Position numbers and translations under genes: made by a program. 47,831 nt of DNA from Desulfatitalea alkaliphila (lineage in GTDB: Bacteria > Desulfobacterota > Desulfobacteria > Desulfobacterales > Desulfosarcinaceae), in the NCBI RefSeq assembly GCF_022968795.1, contig NZ_JALJRB010000034.1, forward strand, positions 1-47,831. Direction: 5' to 3'. Within the stretch, counting starts at the first letter, position 1; the number at the start of each line of letters is the position of its first letter. This document shows, piece after piece, positions 1 through 12,291 of this stretch. The notes beneath the pieces were generated by a model. The model ran no database searches. It saw nothing but the letters and a program-made list of their open reading frames with translations, and had not been told where the DNA came from.

Positions 1-3000
1 GGCCCGATAGGGCCTTAACCCTCGCCCCTCCCACCGCCTCGGACAAATCAACCAAATGCCCATGATGCGTAAAAAAAACAACCTGCGTCCTTTGCGCCAA
101 CTCCTTCAGAATCTCTAAAGTCGCCGTCGCCCGCTGGTCATCGAAGCGCAGCAGAATGTCGTCCACCACGAACGGCAGGGGGGTGTTGTGTTGCAGGTAT
201 TGCTCCAGGCCGGCCAGGCGCAGGGCGAGGTAGAGCTGATCGGCGGTGCCGTCGCTCATGCCTTCCACGCGCACCAGTTCGCCGCAACCCTTGCCGCCGC
301 CGTTGCCGCTACCCTTGTCGCTACCGCTCCGGCTGCTGTCCCCGCTGCCGTTCCCTCTGCCGCTGACACTCACGCTACCGCAGACGCTCCTGCTGCCACA
401 ACCGCTGTCGCTCCCGCTACCGCCCGCATCACCGCTGCCGGCACCGTTTTCCACCTCGGAATTCCCCGCAGCCGCATCCCCCCCGGCCGCATTCCCAACA
501 CCCGCGCCCTCCCCACCAACCGCCGCACGCACCCCCACCAGCACTGGCTTTCCCTTGTCGTCATACTCGGCGCGGATGGTGGCGAAGTTGCCCAGGGTCA
601 GGCGGGCGAACAGCTCGCCGGCGCGTTGCACCAGGGGCCCCTGGTGCTTTTCGCGGTACTGCTCGATGGCCCCGGCCAGCACGGCGGTGGCGATGCGCAG
701 GCGCGCATATTGCCGCACGTCGGCCTCCAGGCGCGCCAGCACATGCTCCGCCGCCTCGGCGTGGCGGGCCGCCTGGGCGTTGCCGTCCATGCGGGCCAGC
801 TCGCTCTTCTCGGTGCCGATGGTCTGGTCCAGACGCGAGCGCTCCTCATCCAGGGCTGCGACCTGCTCGTTGAGGTCTATCAGCCGGGCCTCCAGGGTGT
901 CGGGATCCTCGGTGGCGGCATCGGCCACGAAGGCCGTGACCGTAGCGCCGGCGCTCAGGGCGCGCAGTTGGCCGTCGATGGCGTCCAGTTCGGCGCGCAG
1001 ACGGTCCCGCGCCTGAACCCGCTGCTCCACCGCCGGCAGCCGGGCCGGATCGTCGCAGTCCGCCTGGCGGCAGAGCGCCTCGCGCTGGGCCTGGTTACGG
1101 GCAATGGTCTCCCGCGCTTGATCGCGGGCGGCCTCGGCCTGCTTTTTCATTTCCAGCAGGGTTTGCCGCTTGGAGCGCTCCTCGCGGGCGGCGGCCAGCC
1201 GGGCAGTCAATCCGGCGGCGGCCGTTTCCGGCGCTTCTGTTGCCAACTCCGGCGCCAACTGCGCCGTCAAGGTCCCCACCTGCTCGGCAAAGGCCGCCGC
1301 ATCCCGGTCCATGCCGTCCAACCGCTTGCCCAGGGTGTCGGCCTCCTCGATCTTGGCCCGCGCCTGGCGAATGGCCTCGATCACCGCCAGCGCCACCGCC
1401 GGATCGTCCTCGACATCCAACCCGATGGCGGCCACGGCCCGGCCCCACTGGGTCTTCCAATCCGCCAGGGCGTCATCCAGGGCCTTGCACTGGGACACCG
1501 CCTCCTCCAGCTCGCCCTGCCGCGCCGCCAGTTCCCGCTCCAGATTGGCCCGCTCGTTGTGCAGCTTCTCCTGCTCGGCCAGCAACGCTTTGGCCATGGG
1601 CAGCAGGGTGGCCAAGGGCGCATCGCCCGCCGCCGCGCGTCCCGCATCGGCCAGCGCGCCGGCCAGCCGCCGCCGCACCGCTTCCAGGTCCGCCGCCTGC
1701 CGCCGGGCCTGTTCGCCCCGCGTGCGCCAGTCGGCCGCCTTCTCGCGCAAGGCCGCCATGGCCGCCGCCCAGGCGCGCATCTCCTTGGGGCCCCGCGGCA
1801 CAATGCCCGCCGGCGCCCACAGTTCATGCCACGCCGCCCGCACCTCCGCCACCTGCGCCTCGGCCGCCGCCAAATCGGCCGTCACCCCCTCCAAGGCGAC
1901 CTGGTGCTGCGCCTGCTGGGCCAGCCACAACCCCTTGCGATTGACCCGCTCCGCCTCCCGCCGCAGCCGGTCGGCAATCCCGTCGGCCGCCGCCACGCTC
2001 TGGGCGTAGGCCTCGGGCAGATCCCCGGCCGCCGCGAACTGTTTCATCAACGCCACCGCCGCAGACCCATCATCCACCGCCCCATCAACCACCGACGCAT
2101 CATCCGCCGTCGCGTCATCCGGCGCCCCGTCATCCAACGCCACACCCACCAACAACCGCCGAATCGCCACCCAACCCCGGTCCCGCAACGCCCGCGCCGC
2201 CGTCAGATCGGCCTCGCTGGGCACCGCCCCGGACTGATCCAACCCTTGCAAATCGGCCGTGACGCGCGCCAGCTCCTTGGCCGTCGCGGCCTTCTCGGCC
2301 GCCAGCTGCTCCCCGCGCCGCTCGACGGCCGCCAACCGCGTCTCAAAATCGTCGATGGCCGCCGCGGCCGGCAGCGCCAACGTCTCCAAAGCCGCCAGAT
2401 CACCATCCCACAACGTCTGGCGCCGCAGCTCCGCCGCCAGCGTTTCCCCCAGCCGGTCCAGCGCCGCCCGCTCCTTGGCCGCCTGGGCCGCCAGCGGACC
2501 GGCCTGCAGTGCCTCTTCCAGCACCGCCTTGAGCCCCGCCAGATCCCGCGGCGCCGCAAGGGTGCGCCCTTGCCGGTGCAATCCGCGGACCCGGGCCGCC
2601 AACTGCCGGCGCCGCTCCAGGGCCGTCTCCCGCTGGGTGGTCAAGCGCGCATAGCGCTCGCCCAGCTTCTGGATCGCCCCCACCGCCGCATGGGTCGGCG
2701 CCGTCGCCCGCGCCCACTGCACATCCACCGCTCCGCCGATCTCGGCCAGCCGGGCGGCCGCCTCCTTCTCCAGAATCCGCCGCCGGGTCTCCAAACCCGG
2801 CCGGTCCCGGCGCGCTTTGTTCACGCTGCCCAACGCCTGCTGCAACCCCTCGATGGCATCCGCCCGGGCCAACAGCGCCTCGGGCAACACCAGTTCCGCC
2901 ATCTGTGCCACAGCACGCGCAATGGTCTCCTGCGCCTGTTGCCACCGCGCCTCGGCCAACGCCAGTGCCGTCTCCACCGCCCTGCGCTGATCGCCGAAGT

Positions 3001-3808
3001 CCTCCGGCAGATCCGGCAGATCGGCATAATCCGCCAAAGCGCCCATGATCTCGGACCGGCCCGCCATCAACGGCAAAGCACTCCGGATGCGCTCCAGCCG
3101 CGCCCGCTCCCGGTTGCAACGATCCCACGCCGCCTGCACCTCGCCGATCCGCTGCCGCGCCGCGCGCAACGCCCGGTCATGGGTCTGCCACGCGCTGCGG
3201 GACAAAACCGCCACCTTCTCCGCCTTGCGGATCTCCTTCAACTCGACCAAGGCCTGGTTGATCCGCGGATTGGCGCCCCCCGCCTTGAACAGCGCCTCGC
3301 CCGCCTGCAGCAATTCCTGCTGCACCTCCCGCAACCGGATCAGCCCCGAACCGGCGGCGAAGAGCGCCTGGCCCACATCGCCGCCCCCCGAAACCAGCTC
3401 CAGGCCCCCTTCCACCAGCTCCTGGTGGCCGATGGCGAACATGCGGTTGAAAAACCCCTCGTCCACGTTCCCCAAACAGGCCGCCAGCGCCCCATCGTCC
3501 AGCACCGTCTCGTCATCTTCCGCCCGCAGCGTCTTGGAGTGGCCCTTGCGCCGCACCACCGACAGCACCTCCCCGCCATCGCACACCAGCCGCGCGCCGA
3601 TGCGCATGCGCGGATGGGGATGCACAAAATTGTCCGGACTGCGCAGGGGAATGCCGAACAGCAACTGCCGCAACGCCCGCAGCGCCGAACTCTTGCCCGC
3701 CTCGTTGGGGCCGTACACCACCTGCAACCGCCCCTCGCCGCCGGACAGATCCAGCACCCGATCGGTAAACGGCCCGAAGGCGATCAGCCGCAGCGCCTCG
3801 ATCCTCAC
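1..3808 (-). CDS. SbcC/YhaN-like AAA ATPase, 3' end beyond window
   Basis: SMC/Rad50-like ATPase, expected to act with the adjacent nuclease in processing DNA ends. The frame is open from a GTG at 3808 to position 2 (about 1269 codons) with no stop, so the C-terminus lies off the left edge. Walker A GPNEAGKS is at residues 33-40. A Walker B-type segment, PFVVDDILLRFDD, lies near residue 1211, followed by a D-loop-like stretch and VVFFTHH; the protein is therefore nearly complete. The long middle is rich in Ala, Arg, Leu and Glu, as expected for coiled coil. The start GTG overlaps the nuclease stop (GTGA), indicating translational coupling. The GC-rich strand gives large open frames on the opposite strand over this gene; these are shadows. 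Assignment to YhaN rather than classical SbcC rests on the N-terminal sequence style and the partner, and is moderately sure. Confidence 0.85.
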   Translation of the reverse strand, partial: MRIEALRLIAFGPFTDRVLDLSGGEGRLQVVYGPNEAGKSSALRALRQLLFGIPLRSPDNFVHPHPRMRIGARLVCDGGEVLSVVRRKGHSKTLRAEDDETVLDDGALAACLGNVDEGFFNRMFAIGHQELVEGGLELVSGGGDVGQALFAAGSGLIRLREVQQELLQAGEALFKAGGANPRINQALVELKEIRKAEKVAVLSRSAWQTHDRALRAARQRIGEVQAAWDRCNRERARLERIRSALPLMAGRSEIMGALADYADLPDLPEDFGDQRRAVETALALAEARWQQAQETIARAVAQMAELVLPEALLARADAIEGLQQALGSVNKARRDRPGLETRRRILEKEAAARLAEIGGAVDVQWARATAPTHAAVGAIQKLGERYARLTTQRETALERRRQLAARVRGLHRQGRTLAAPRDLAGLKAVLEEALQAGPLAAQAAKERAALDRLGETLAAELRRQTLWDGDLAALETLALPAAAAIDDFETRLAAVERRGEQLAAEKAATAKELARVTADLQGLDQSGAVPSEADLTAARALRDRGWVAIRRLLVGVALDDGAPDDATADDASVVDGAVDDGSAAVALMKQFAAAGDLPEAYAQSVAAADGIADRLRREAERVNRKGLWLAQQAQHQVALEGVTADLAAAEAQVAEVRAAWHELWAPAGIVPRGPKEMRAWAAAMAALREKAADWRTRGEQARRQAADLEAVRRRLAGALADAGRAAAGDAPLATLLPMAKALLAEQEKLHNERANLERELAARQGELEEAVSQCKALDDALADWKTQWGRAVAAIGLDVEDDPAVALAVIEAIRQARAKIEEADTLGKRLDGMDRDAAAFAEQVGTLTAQLAPELATEAPETAAAGLTARLAAAREERSKRQTLLEMKKQAEAARDQARETIARNQAQREALCRQADCDDPARLPAVEQRVQARDRLRAELDAIDGQLRALSAGATVTAFVADAATEDPDTLEARLIDLNEQVAALDEERSRLDQTIGTEKSELARMDGNAQAARHAEAAEHVLARLEADVRQYARLRIATAVLAGAIEQYREKHQGPLVQRAGELFARLTLGNFATIRAEYDDKGKPVLVGVRAAVGGEGAGVGNAAGGDAAAGNSEVENGAGSGDAGGSGSDSGCGSRSVCGSVSVSGRGNGSGDSSRSGSDKGSGNGGGKGCGELVRVEGMSDGTADQLYLALRLAGLEQYLQHNTPLPFVVDDILLRFDDQRATATLEILKELAQRTQVVFFTHHGHLVDLSEAVGGARVKALSG

Positions 3809-5058
3809 GATCGCTCCTCCCGCAACCGCCGCAGCAGCAGCGCCTCGGCCTCGTCCAGCAACACCCGCAGCCCCTCCGGATCATCGGGCCGCACCACCTC
3901 CCCCTCGCGCCGCAACTCCGGCGGCAGCTTGCGCCACACATCCGCCAACCGCTCTCCCAAATCGGCCAACGCCCCCTCGTCGGCCCGCAAAGCCGCCAAA
4001 TAATCCGCCAGCTCCCCCATCGGACCGCCCCCATCCGCCGCCGACCCTGCACCCTCGGGCCGCGTGGCCAACCGTACCTTCTCCACCCACACCCCCTCGC
4101 CGCCCACCGCCAGCGCCGCCGCCCGCACCGCCTGGGTCCACGCCTCCGGATCGGCCGCCAGCACCCCATGGGCAACACACGCCCCCACAAACGTCACCCG
4201 CACCACCACCGGCAAAGGCGCATGTTCCGCCAAAACCCCCGGCAACACCGCCTGCAAACGATCCAGACAGGCCTCCCGCGACCCGCACCCCGCCACATCC
4301 ACCGTCAAAACCACCCAACGCACCACATCCAGGGGACGCAACGCCACATCCAGCGCACCCCCCTCGTCCACCCGCACCAGCACACACCCCTTGACCCCCG
4401 CCTCCCGGATATGGCGCCCCTGAATGCACCCCGGAAACACCACCGGCGGATCCAACGTCACCTGCTCGAACTGATGCACATGCCCCAGCGCCCAATAATC
4501 ATACCCCTTGCCCGTCAAATCCCCCACCGAACACGGCGCATAAGGCGCATGCCCCTCGCGCCCGGTCACGCTGGTGTGCAGCAACCCCACATTGAAAAAC
4601 CCCGGCACCGGCTCCGGATACCCCGCCGCCAGATTCTCCGTCTCCGCCGGCCGCCCGAAACTGCGCCCATGCACCGCCACCCGCAACCCCTCCAACACCC
4701 GCGTCTGCGCCGACTGGTGCCCGAACAACACCACATTGCCCGGATAGGGCAACCCCCCCGTCACCTGCCCCGCCGCATCATGATTGCCCGCCACCACAAA
4801 CACAGGAATCCCCGCCGCATCCAACCGCCGCATCTGCCGCACGAAAAACAACCCCGTATTGTAATCGCGCCACTCCCCATCGAACAAATCCCCGGCGATC
4901 AACACAAAATCCACCGCCTCGGCCAAAGCCAACCCAATCAAATTCTCGAAAGCCCGCCGCGAAGCCCCCCGAATCACCTCCACCGGCGCCCCCTCATACA
5001 CCTCCAACCGGTGCAAAGGACTATCCAAATGAATATCTGCCGCATGAATAAATTTCAT
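3805..5058 (-). CDS. SbcD/YhaO-like DNA repair exonuclease (metallophosphoesterase)
   Basis: 417-residue calcineurin-like phosphoesterase, the nuclease partner of the ATPase encoded just downstream. The metal-binding motifs are clear: DIH at residues 8-10, GDLFD at 56-60, GNHD at 91-94, a histidine in GLLHTS near 180, and GHVHQ. This order is the Mre11/SbcD signature. The C-terminal third is the family's capping/partner-binding region and is less conserved. The stop overlaps the next gene's GTG by 4 nt, so the two form a coupled pair. By analogy to SbcCD the complex would trim hairpins or double-strand ends; that role is inferred. The ATG at 5058 begins MKFIHAADIHLDS, exactly where the family starts. 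Confidence 0.92.
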   Translation of the reverse strand: MKFIHAADIHLDSPLHRLEVYEGAPVEVIRGASRRAFENLIGLALAEAVDFVLIAGDLFDGEWRDYNTGLFFVRQMRRLDAAGIPVFVVAGNHDAAGQVTGGLPYPGNVVLFGHQSAQTRVLEGLRVAVHGRSFGRPAETENLAAGYPEPVPGFFNVGLLHTSVTGREGHAPYAPCSVGDLTGKGYDYWALGHVHQFEQVTLDPPVVFPGCIQGRHIREAGVKGCVLVRVDEGGALDVALRPLDVVRWVVLTVDVAGCGSREACLDRLQAVLPGVLAEHAPLPVVVRVTFVGACVAHGVLAADPEAWTQAVRAAALAVGGEGVWVEKVRLATRPEGAGSAADGGGPMGELADYLAALRADEGALADLGERLADVWRKLPPELRREGEVVRPDDPEGLRVLLDEAEALLLRRLREERS

Positions 5059-5248
5059 AGTCTATATCTACCACCCTCAAATACACCGGGCAAGAGATGT
5101 AAATGCCCCAAATCCACCATCCAAAGATTTGCAAAGAATAGTGTATTTTAGGATGATGAAGCAATTCCACTTTGTGAGCCGAATGGAATACATCAAGGTT
5201 CAAGTCCGAAACTACAAAGATGAACCTTTCGGCGCCGTCTGCATCCGA

Positions 5249-5935
5249 TTAATAGCCTGTTCCCCTATTGATAATGGCGCTTAAGGGAGTACCGAAGAAA
5301 AAATCGAGGAGTTCGGGGTCGAGGTTGGTTTTTTCTATGGTGAGTTGGCGGAGGTGGTGATCGAAGCGGGTGATTTGGTTGAGGGTGTGGCGGGCTTGGG
5401 TGTCTGTGGGGGTGGTTTTGAGGGTTTGGATGAGGGTGGTGATGTGGTGGGGATCGCATTTATTTTGGTGTTCGGCGACGAGGTCGGCGAGGTGGGGGAT
5501 GCGCTGGAGCAGGTGGGCGCGGGTGAGGCGGTTTTGGTTGTAGGTTTGTTCGATGGCGCGGGTGTCGCGGCAGTTGAGGAGGCGGCATTCCAGGGGGCGG
5601 TGGGCGTAGATGGTGCAGCCGACGGGGTCGGGGGTGTAGTAGCGGCAGGTGGTGTTGTGTGGGCCGCTGCTTTTTATTTTGATGATGTCGGTGGGGGCGG
5701 GGGCGACGATGTTGCGGACGTTGTCGGAGGCCGGTTGGCCTTGGCGGATGGTGAAGAGGTGTTTGAGGGGGATGCGGCCGCTGGTGACCAGTTGTTCGTC
5801 GGCGAGGTGCAGGGCCGGTCCGCCTTTGCGGCAGCAGGTGCCGCAGCGACGGCAGGGGGGGGACGTGTTTGTTGGGTTTGTTGAGTTTATTGGGTTTTTT
5901 GGGTTGGGTTGGGGTTGTTGGGGGTTTTGGTTCAT
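5249..5935 (-). CDS. YkgJ-family cysteine cluster protein
   Basis: 228-residue protein of the YkgJ (Zn/Fe-chelating cysteine cluster) family, whose biochemical role is not settled. The family signature CxxCGxCC is at C28, C31, C34, C35, with further cysteines at C97, C107, C117 and C122 in the usual CRYY...GCTIYxxRPxxCR arrangement. The first ~27 residues (rich in Asn, Pro, Gln and Thr) are encoded by the intergenic TTTGTTGGG-type repeat read in antisense, and no Shine-Dalgarno site precedes the ATG. The true start could be different, but no other start codon is evident before the first cysteine. A strong hairpin at 5962-5989 separates it from nifJ upstream, so it may have its own promoter. 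Confidence 0.8.
   Translation of the reverse strand: MNQNPQQPQPNPKNPINSTNPTNTSPPCRRCGTCCRKGGPALHLADEQLVTSGRIPLKHLFTIRQGQPASDNVRNIVAPAPTDIIKIKSSGPHNTTCRYYTPDPVGCTIYAHRPLECRLLNCRDTRAIEQTYNQNRLTRAHLLQRIPHLADLVAEHQNKCDPHHITTLIQTLKTTPTDTQARHTLNQITRFDHHLRQLTIEKTNLDPELLDFFFGTPLSAIINRGTGY
5868..5924 (+). repeat. TTTGTTGGG nonamer array with G4 motif
   Basis: Degenerate array of TTTGTTGGG/TTTGTTGAG units overlapping the 5' end of the YkgJ-family gene. From 5892 to 5924 it contains five runs of three or more G separated by 6, 2, 2 and 5 nt, a canonical G-quadruplex pattern on the + strand. Confidence 0.75.
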
Positions 5936-5961
5936 GGGTTTTTGGGTGTTTTTTTGAAGGG

Positions 5962-5989
5962 AGAGGCCGCCCCGGGTGGGGCGGCCTCT
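5962..5989 (-). terminator. hairpin after nifJ, probable terminator
   Basis: Perfect 12-bp GC-rich stem (5962-5973 with 5978-5989) and a 4-nt loop, 25 nt beyond the nifJ stop. There is no U-run on the nifJ transcript after the stem (an A-run follows), so it is not a textbook intrinsic terminator. It could instead protect a 3' end. Confidence 0.5.
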
Positions 5990-6014
5990 TGGTTATGTGG
6001 ATTGGTTTTCTGGT

Positions 6015-9746
<3,732 letters not shown>

Positions 9747-9861
9747 GGTTTTATGGGACGCGCGCGCACCGAGCCATCCCAGTGGCCTTCGGCAAGGTCC
9801 CGCCGGCGAAAGTGCTGCGCCACGGCATCCCGCACGCCCTGCCGCCACATGACGGCGGGGG

Positions 9862-11751
9862 CTATTTCAGGTCGTCCTTGAGTTCGTCGAAGCGGCAGCT
9901 CAGGGTGAGGGCTTCGCCGTCGAAGGCGGTGCTCACCTTGTAGGGCAACGTCTTGAACAGCCGGATCATGGCCTGGTTGTGCGGCGCGGTGTAGGCCACC
10001 AGGCCGCCGATACCGTTTTCCCGGGCCACATCGGCCATTTTTTTGAGAAAGCGTTTGCCCAGACCCTTGCCCTGGTAATCCCGATCGATGGTGAAAGCCA
10101 CCTCGGCCAGGTTGCTGTTGACCAGCAGCAGGTACTCGGCCACGCCCACCACCCGGTCGAAGCCGGCTTCGCCCACCACGGCGATCAGGGTCAGGTCCTT
10201 GATATAGTCGATTTGGGACTTGTTTTCCACCTCCCAGCGCTCGAAACTGGTCTTTTCGTGAAAAAAGCGCCGGAAGATGTCCTCCTGTGCAAGGCTGTAA
10301 TAGTGCTCCTGGATGCGCCGCTCGTCCACCGGTTTGGCCGGGCGAATGGTGATGGTTTCGCCGTTTATGGTCAGGTCGTCCTCCAGGTTGACCGGATAAA
10401 CCGCCTTGGCCGCCTCGCCGAGATTGCGCTCCGGACCGATGATGCCGGCCTCTTTAGCGGATTCGAACAGTTCGTCGCGAAAATCGGGGTGGGCAATGCT
10501 GATCAGGGCGATGGCCCGCTCCTGCAGGCTCTTGCCGAACAGGTTGACCACGCCGTATTCGGTGGCCACGAAGTGCACGTCACCGCGGGGCACGACCACC
10601 GCCTCGTTGCTCATCACGGGGATGACCCGGCTCTGCTTGCCGTCCACCGAAGTGGAACGCAGCATGAGGATCGATTTGCCGCCGGGGGCGCGCCGGGCGC
10701 CGCGCACGAAATCGGGAATGCCGCTGACCCCCGCAAAGAGGGTGTGGGCCACGGCTTCGGCCGACACCTGGCCGGTCAGATCGATACTCTGGGCCACGTT
10801 GAGGGAGACCATGTGGTTGTGGCGCGAAATGACAAAGGGGTCGTTCACATAGTCGGAGGGATGGAACTCGATGGCCGGGTTGTCGTTGAGAAACTCGTAC
10901 AGCTCCGTGCCGCCGAGGGCCGCCGAGGCCACCATTTTGCCTTCGTTGTAGCCTTTGCGGCGATTGTTGATCACCCCCATGGAATAGAGGTGCATGATGT
11001 CGTTGGTCAGGTACTGGGAGTGAAACCCCAGGTCGTTTTTCTGCGAAAGGGCCTGCACCGTGGCCTGGCTCTTGGCGTCCAGGCCCACCTGCAAGGTGGC
11101 GCCGTCTTCGATCAGGCGGGCGATGTGCCGGCCGATCCAGGTGGCGATGGCCGAAGGGGGCGCCGGTGTCAGGGTCAGCAGCTCCTCCTCGTGCACAACG
11201 ATCACATCCACGTCGTTGACATGAATGAAGCTCTGCCCCATGACCCGCGGCATGCGCGGGTTGACCTGGGCGATGACCGTCTCGGCGGCATAGGCGGCCG
11301 CCCGGGTGACATCCACGGAAATGCCCAAACTCATCCAGCCGAAATCGTCCGGGGGGCTCACCTGAACCAGGGCCACGTGGATGGGCAGCCGCCGGCTCTG
11401 GAACAGGCCCGGCACCTCGGAGATGTTCATGGGGGTGACAAAGCGCAGGTTGCGGGCGAAGCTCTCCGAGCGGGCCGCGCCAAGGTAGATCTGGCGGATG
11501 CTCAGGTTGGCCTCATAGGTTTCGGTGGCGATCTCGGTCAGGGGCGCCGACTCGTGGCTCATCATGCGCACGATTTCCACATCGCTGTAAGAGCGGGCGT
11601 TGGCAGCCAAAGCCCGCACCAGCGCCTGCGGCTCACCGCAGGCCGACCCGATGAACACCCGCTGCCCCGACCGCACCAGCTTGAGCGCATCCTCGGCCGA
11701 ACGCTGCTTTTGAATGTAGTTGTCCGCCCAATAGGTCGATTTTTTTCCCAT
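9862..11751 (-). CDS. acetyl-CoA hydrolase/CoA-transferase fused to GNAT acetyltransferase
   Basis: 629-residue fusion. Residues ~1-435 are a class I CoA-transferase of the acetyl-CoA hydrolase/4-hydroxybutyrate CoA-transferase family; the ATEYGVVNLFG segment near residue 396 resembles the region of the family's conserved glutamate. The C-terminal ~170 residues form a GNAT N-acetyltransferase fold with the acetyl-CoA loop (DYQGKGLGKRFL). The likely job is moving CoA between acyl-CoA and a carboxylate. The GNAT part may acetylate a protein or act as a regulatory acyl-CoA sensor; neither can be decided here. Two ATGs compete: 11760 has its AGGGG directly abutting, while 11751 has the same AGGGG at a normal 9-nt spacing, so 11751 is chosen. 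Neighbours (nifJ, acetate-CoA ligase) place it at the acetyl-CoA node. Confidence 0.9.
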   Translation of the reverse strand: MGKKSTYWADNYIQKQRSAEDALKLVRSGQRVFIGSACGEPQALVRALAANARSYSDVEIVRMMSHESAPLTEIATETYEANLSIRQIYLGAARSESFARNLRFVTPMNISEVPGLFQSRRLPIHVALVQVSPPDDFGWMSLGISVDVTRAAAYAAETVIAQVNPRMPRVMGQSFIHVNDVDVIVVHEEELLTLTPAPPSAIATWIGRHIARLIEDGATLQVGLDAKSQATVQALSQKNDLGFHSQYLTNDIMHLYSMGVINNRRKGYNEGKMVASAALGGTELYEFLNDNPAIEFHPSDYVNDPFVISRHNHMVSLNVAQSIDLTGQVSAEAVAHTLFAGVSGIPDFVRGARRAPGGKSILMLRSTSVDGKQSRVIPVMSNEAVVVPRGDVHFVATEYGVVNLFGKSLQERAIALISIAHPDFRDELFESAKEAGIIGPERNLGEAAKAVYPVNLEDDLTINGETITIRPAKPVDERRIQEHYYSLAQEDIFRRFFHEKTSFERWEVENKSQIDYIKDLTLIAVVGEAGFDRVVGVAEYLLLVNSNLAEVAFTIDRDYQGKGLGKRFLKKMADVARENGIGGLVAYTAPHNQAMIRLFKTLPYKVSTAFDGEALTLSCRFDELKDDLK

Positions 11752-11895
11752 GGCGCCCATCCCCTGACCGTTTCATCACACGCCGGGCCAGTTCCAGTAC
11801 CACGTCCTTGGAGAGGGATCCATCGCCGCGCGACACGCCGATAAGATGGATGTATTATGGAACAATTCGCTCGTAAGGGCAATATGGGTTGGCAG

Positions 11896-12001
11896 CGTTT
11901 GTTGGGTTTGTTGAGTTTGTTGAGTTGAATAGCGTTTGTTGGGTTGGGAAAAAAGAGAGTTTAAAGTTTAAAGTTTAAAGCAAGGAATTCTGTCGGTTAG
12001 A
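11896..12001 (+). repeat. composite repeat copy 1 (nonamer array plus GTTTAAA block)
   Basis: Nonamer array (TTTGTTGGG/TTTGTTGAG) at 11896-11948, then three GTTTAAA heptamers leading into GCAAGGAATTCTGTCGGTTAG at 11958-12001. The latter block is repeated in inverse orientation at 12226-12263. Confidence 0.85.
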
Positions 12002-12062
12002 TGGGGGGTGGGGTGTGAAAAAGGAAGGGGGCAGGCGGACGGAAACCGTCCCATCCCCTACC

Positions 12063-12102
12063 CCCCCAACAACTCAACAAACCCAACCAACCCAACAAAC
12101 TC
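12063..12102 (-). repeat. nonamer array, inverse orientation
   Basis: Reverse complement of the TTTGTTGGG/TTTGTTGAG array, located between the two inverted GTTTAAA blocks of this intergenic region. Confidence 0.7.
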
Positions 12103-12225
12103 TGTCAGCCCACCCCCGCGCAACGCCCCTATTTTTGCAGATAGGCCAAAAAACCATCTCAATCAACAAACAATCCAACTCAAAACACCCATCAAACACT
12201 GCCAACCCGACCAACCACACATCAT

Positions 12226-12263
12226 ATAACCGACAGAATTCCTTGCTTTAAACTTTAAACTCT
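12226..12263 (-). repeat. GTTTAAA block, inverse copy
   Basis: Reverse complement of the block at 11958-12001, with two heptamers instead of three before the GGAATTCTGTCGGTTA box. With its partner it forms an inverted repeat about 300 bp across. The flanking TTGGGTTGGGAA is also shared by both arms. Confidence 0.85.
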
Positions 12264-12291
12264 TTTTCCCTTCCCAACCCAATAAGCTCGA

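Larger units (their letters stand above)
11752..12291. other. repeat-filled intergenic region
   Basis: About 540 bp without a credible gene. It holds two oppositely oriented copies of the composite repeat (about 11896-12001 on +, 12063-12263 on -), whose GTTTAAA blocks differ in heptamer number. Short frames here translate the repeat into Thr/Asn/Pro/Gln runs and are not genes. Confidence 0.8.

Noticed and set aside
188-4003. 1271-residue open frame on the + strand
   Set aside because: It lies antisense to the SbcC/YhaN-like gene, whose minus-strand frame has Walker motifs and is coupled to its nuclease. The + product has long Arg/Pro/Gln-rich runs typical of a GC-rich shadow frame.
5021-5203. 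60-residue minus-strand frame upstream of the nuclease
   Set aside because: No ribosome site, it overlaps the nuclease start, and its composition suggests AT-rich promoter DNA rather than a gene.
11896-12102. CRISPR-like array
   Set aside because: Units are 7 or 9 nt tandem repeats without spacers, so they are not CRISPR repeats.
12008-12251. Two short + frames rich in Thr/Asn/Pro/Gln
   Set aside because: They are translations of the heptamer and nonamer repeats.
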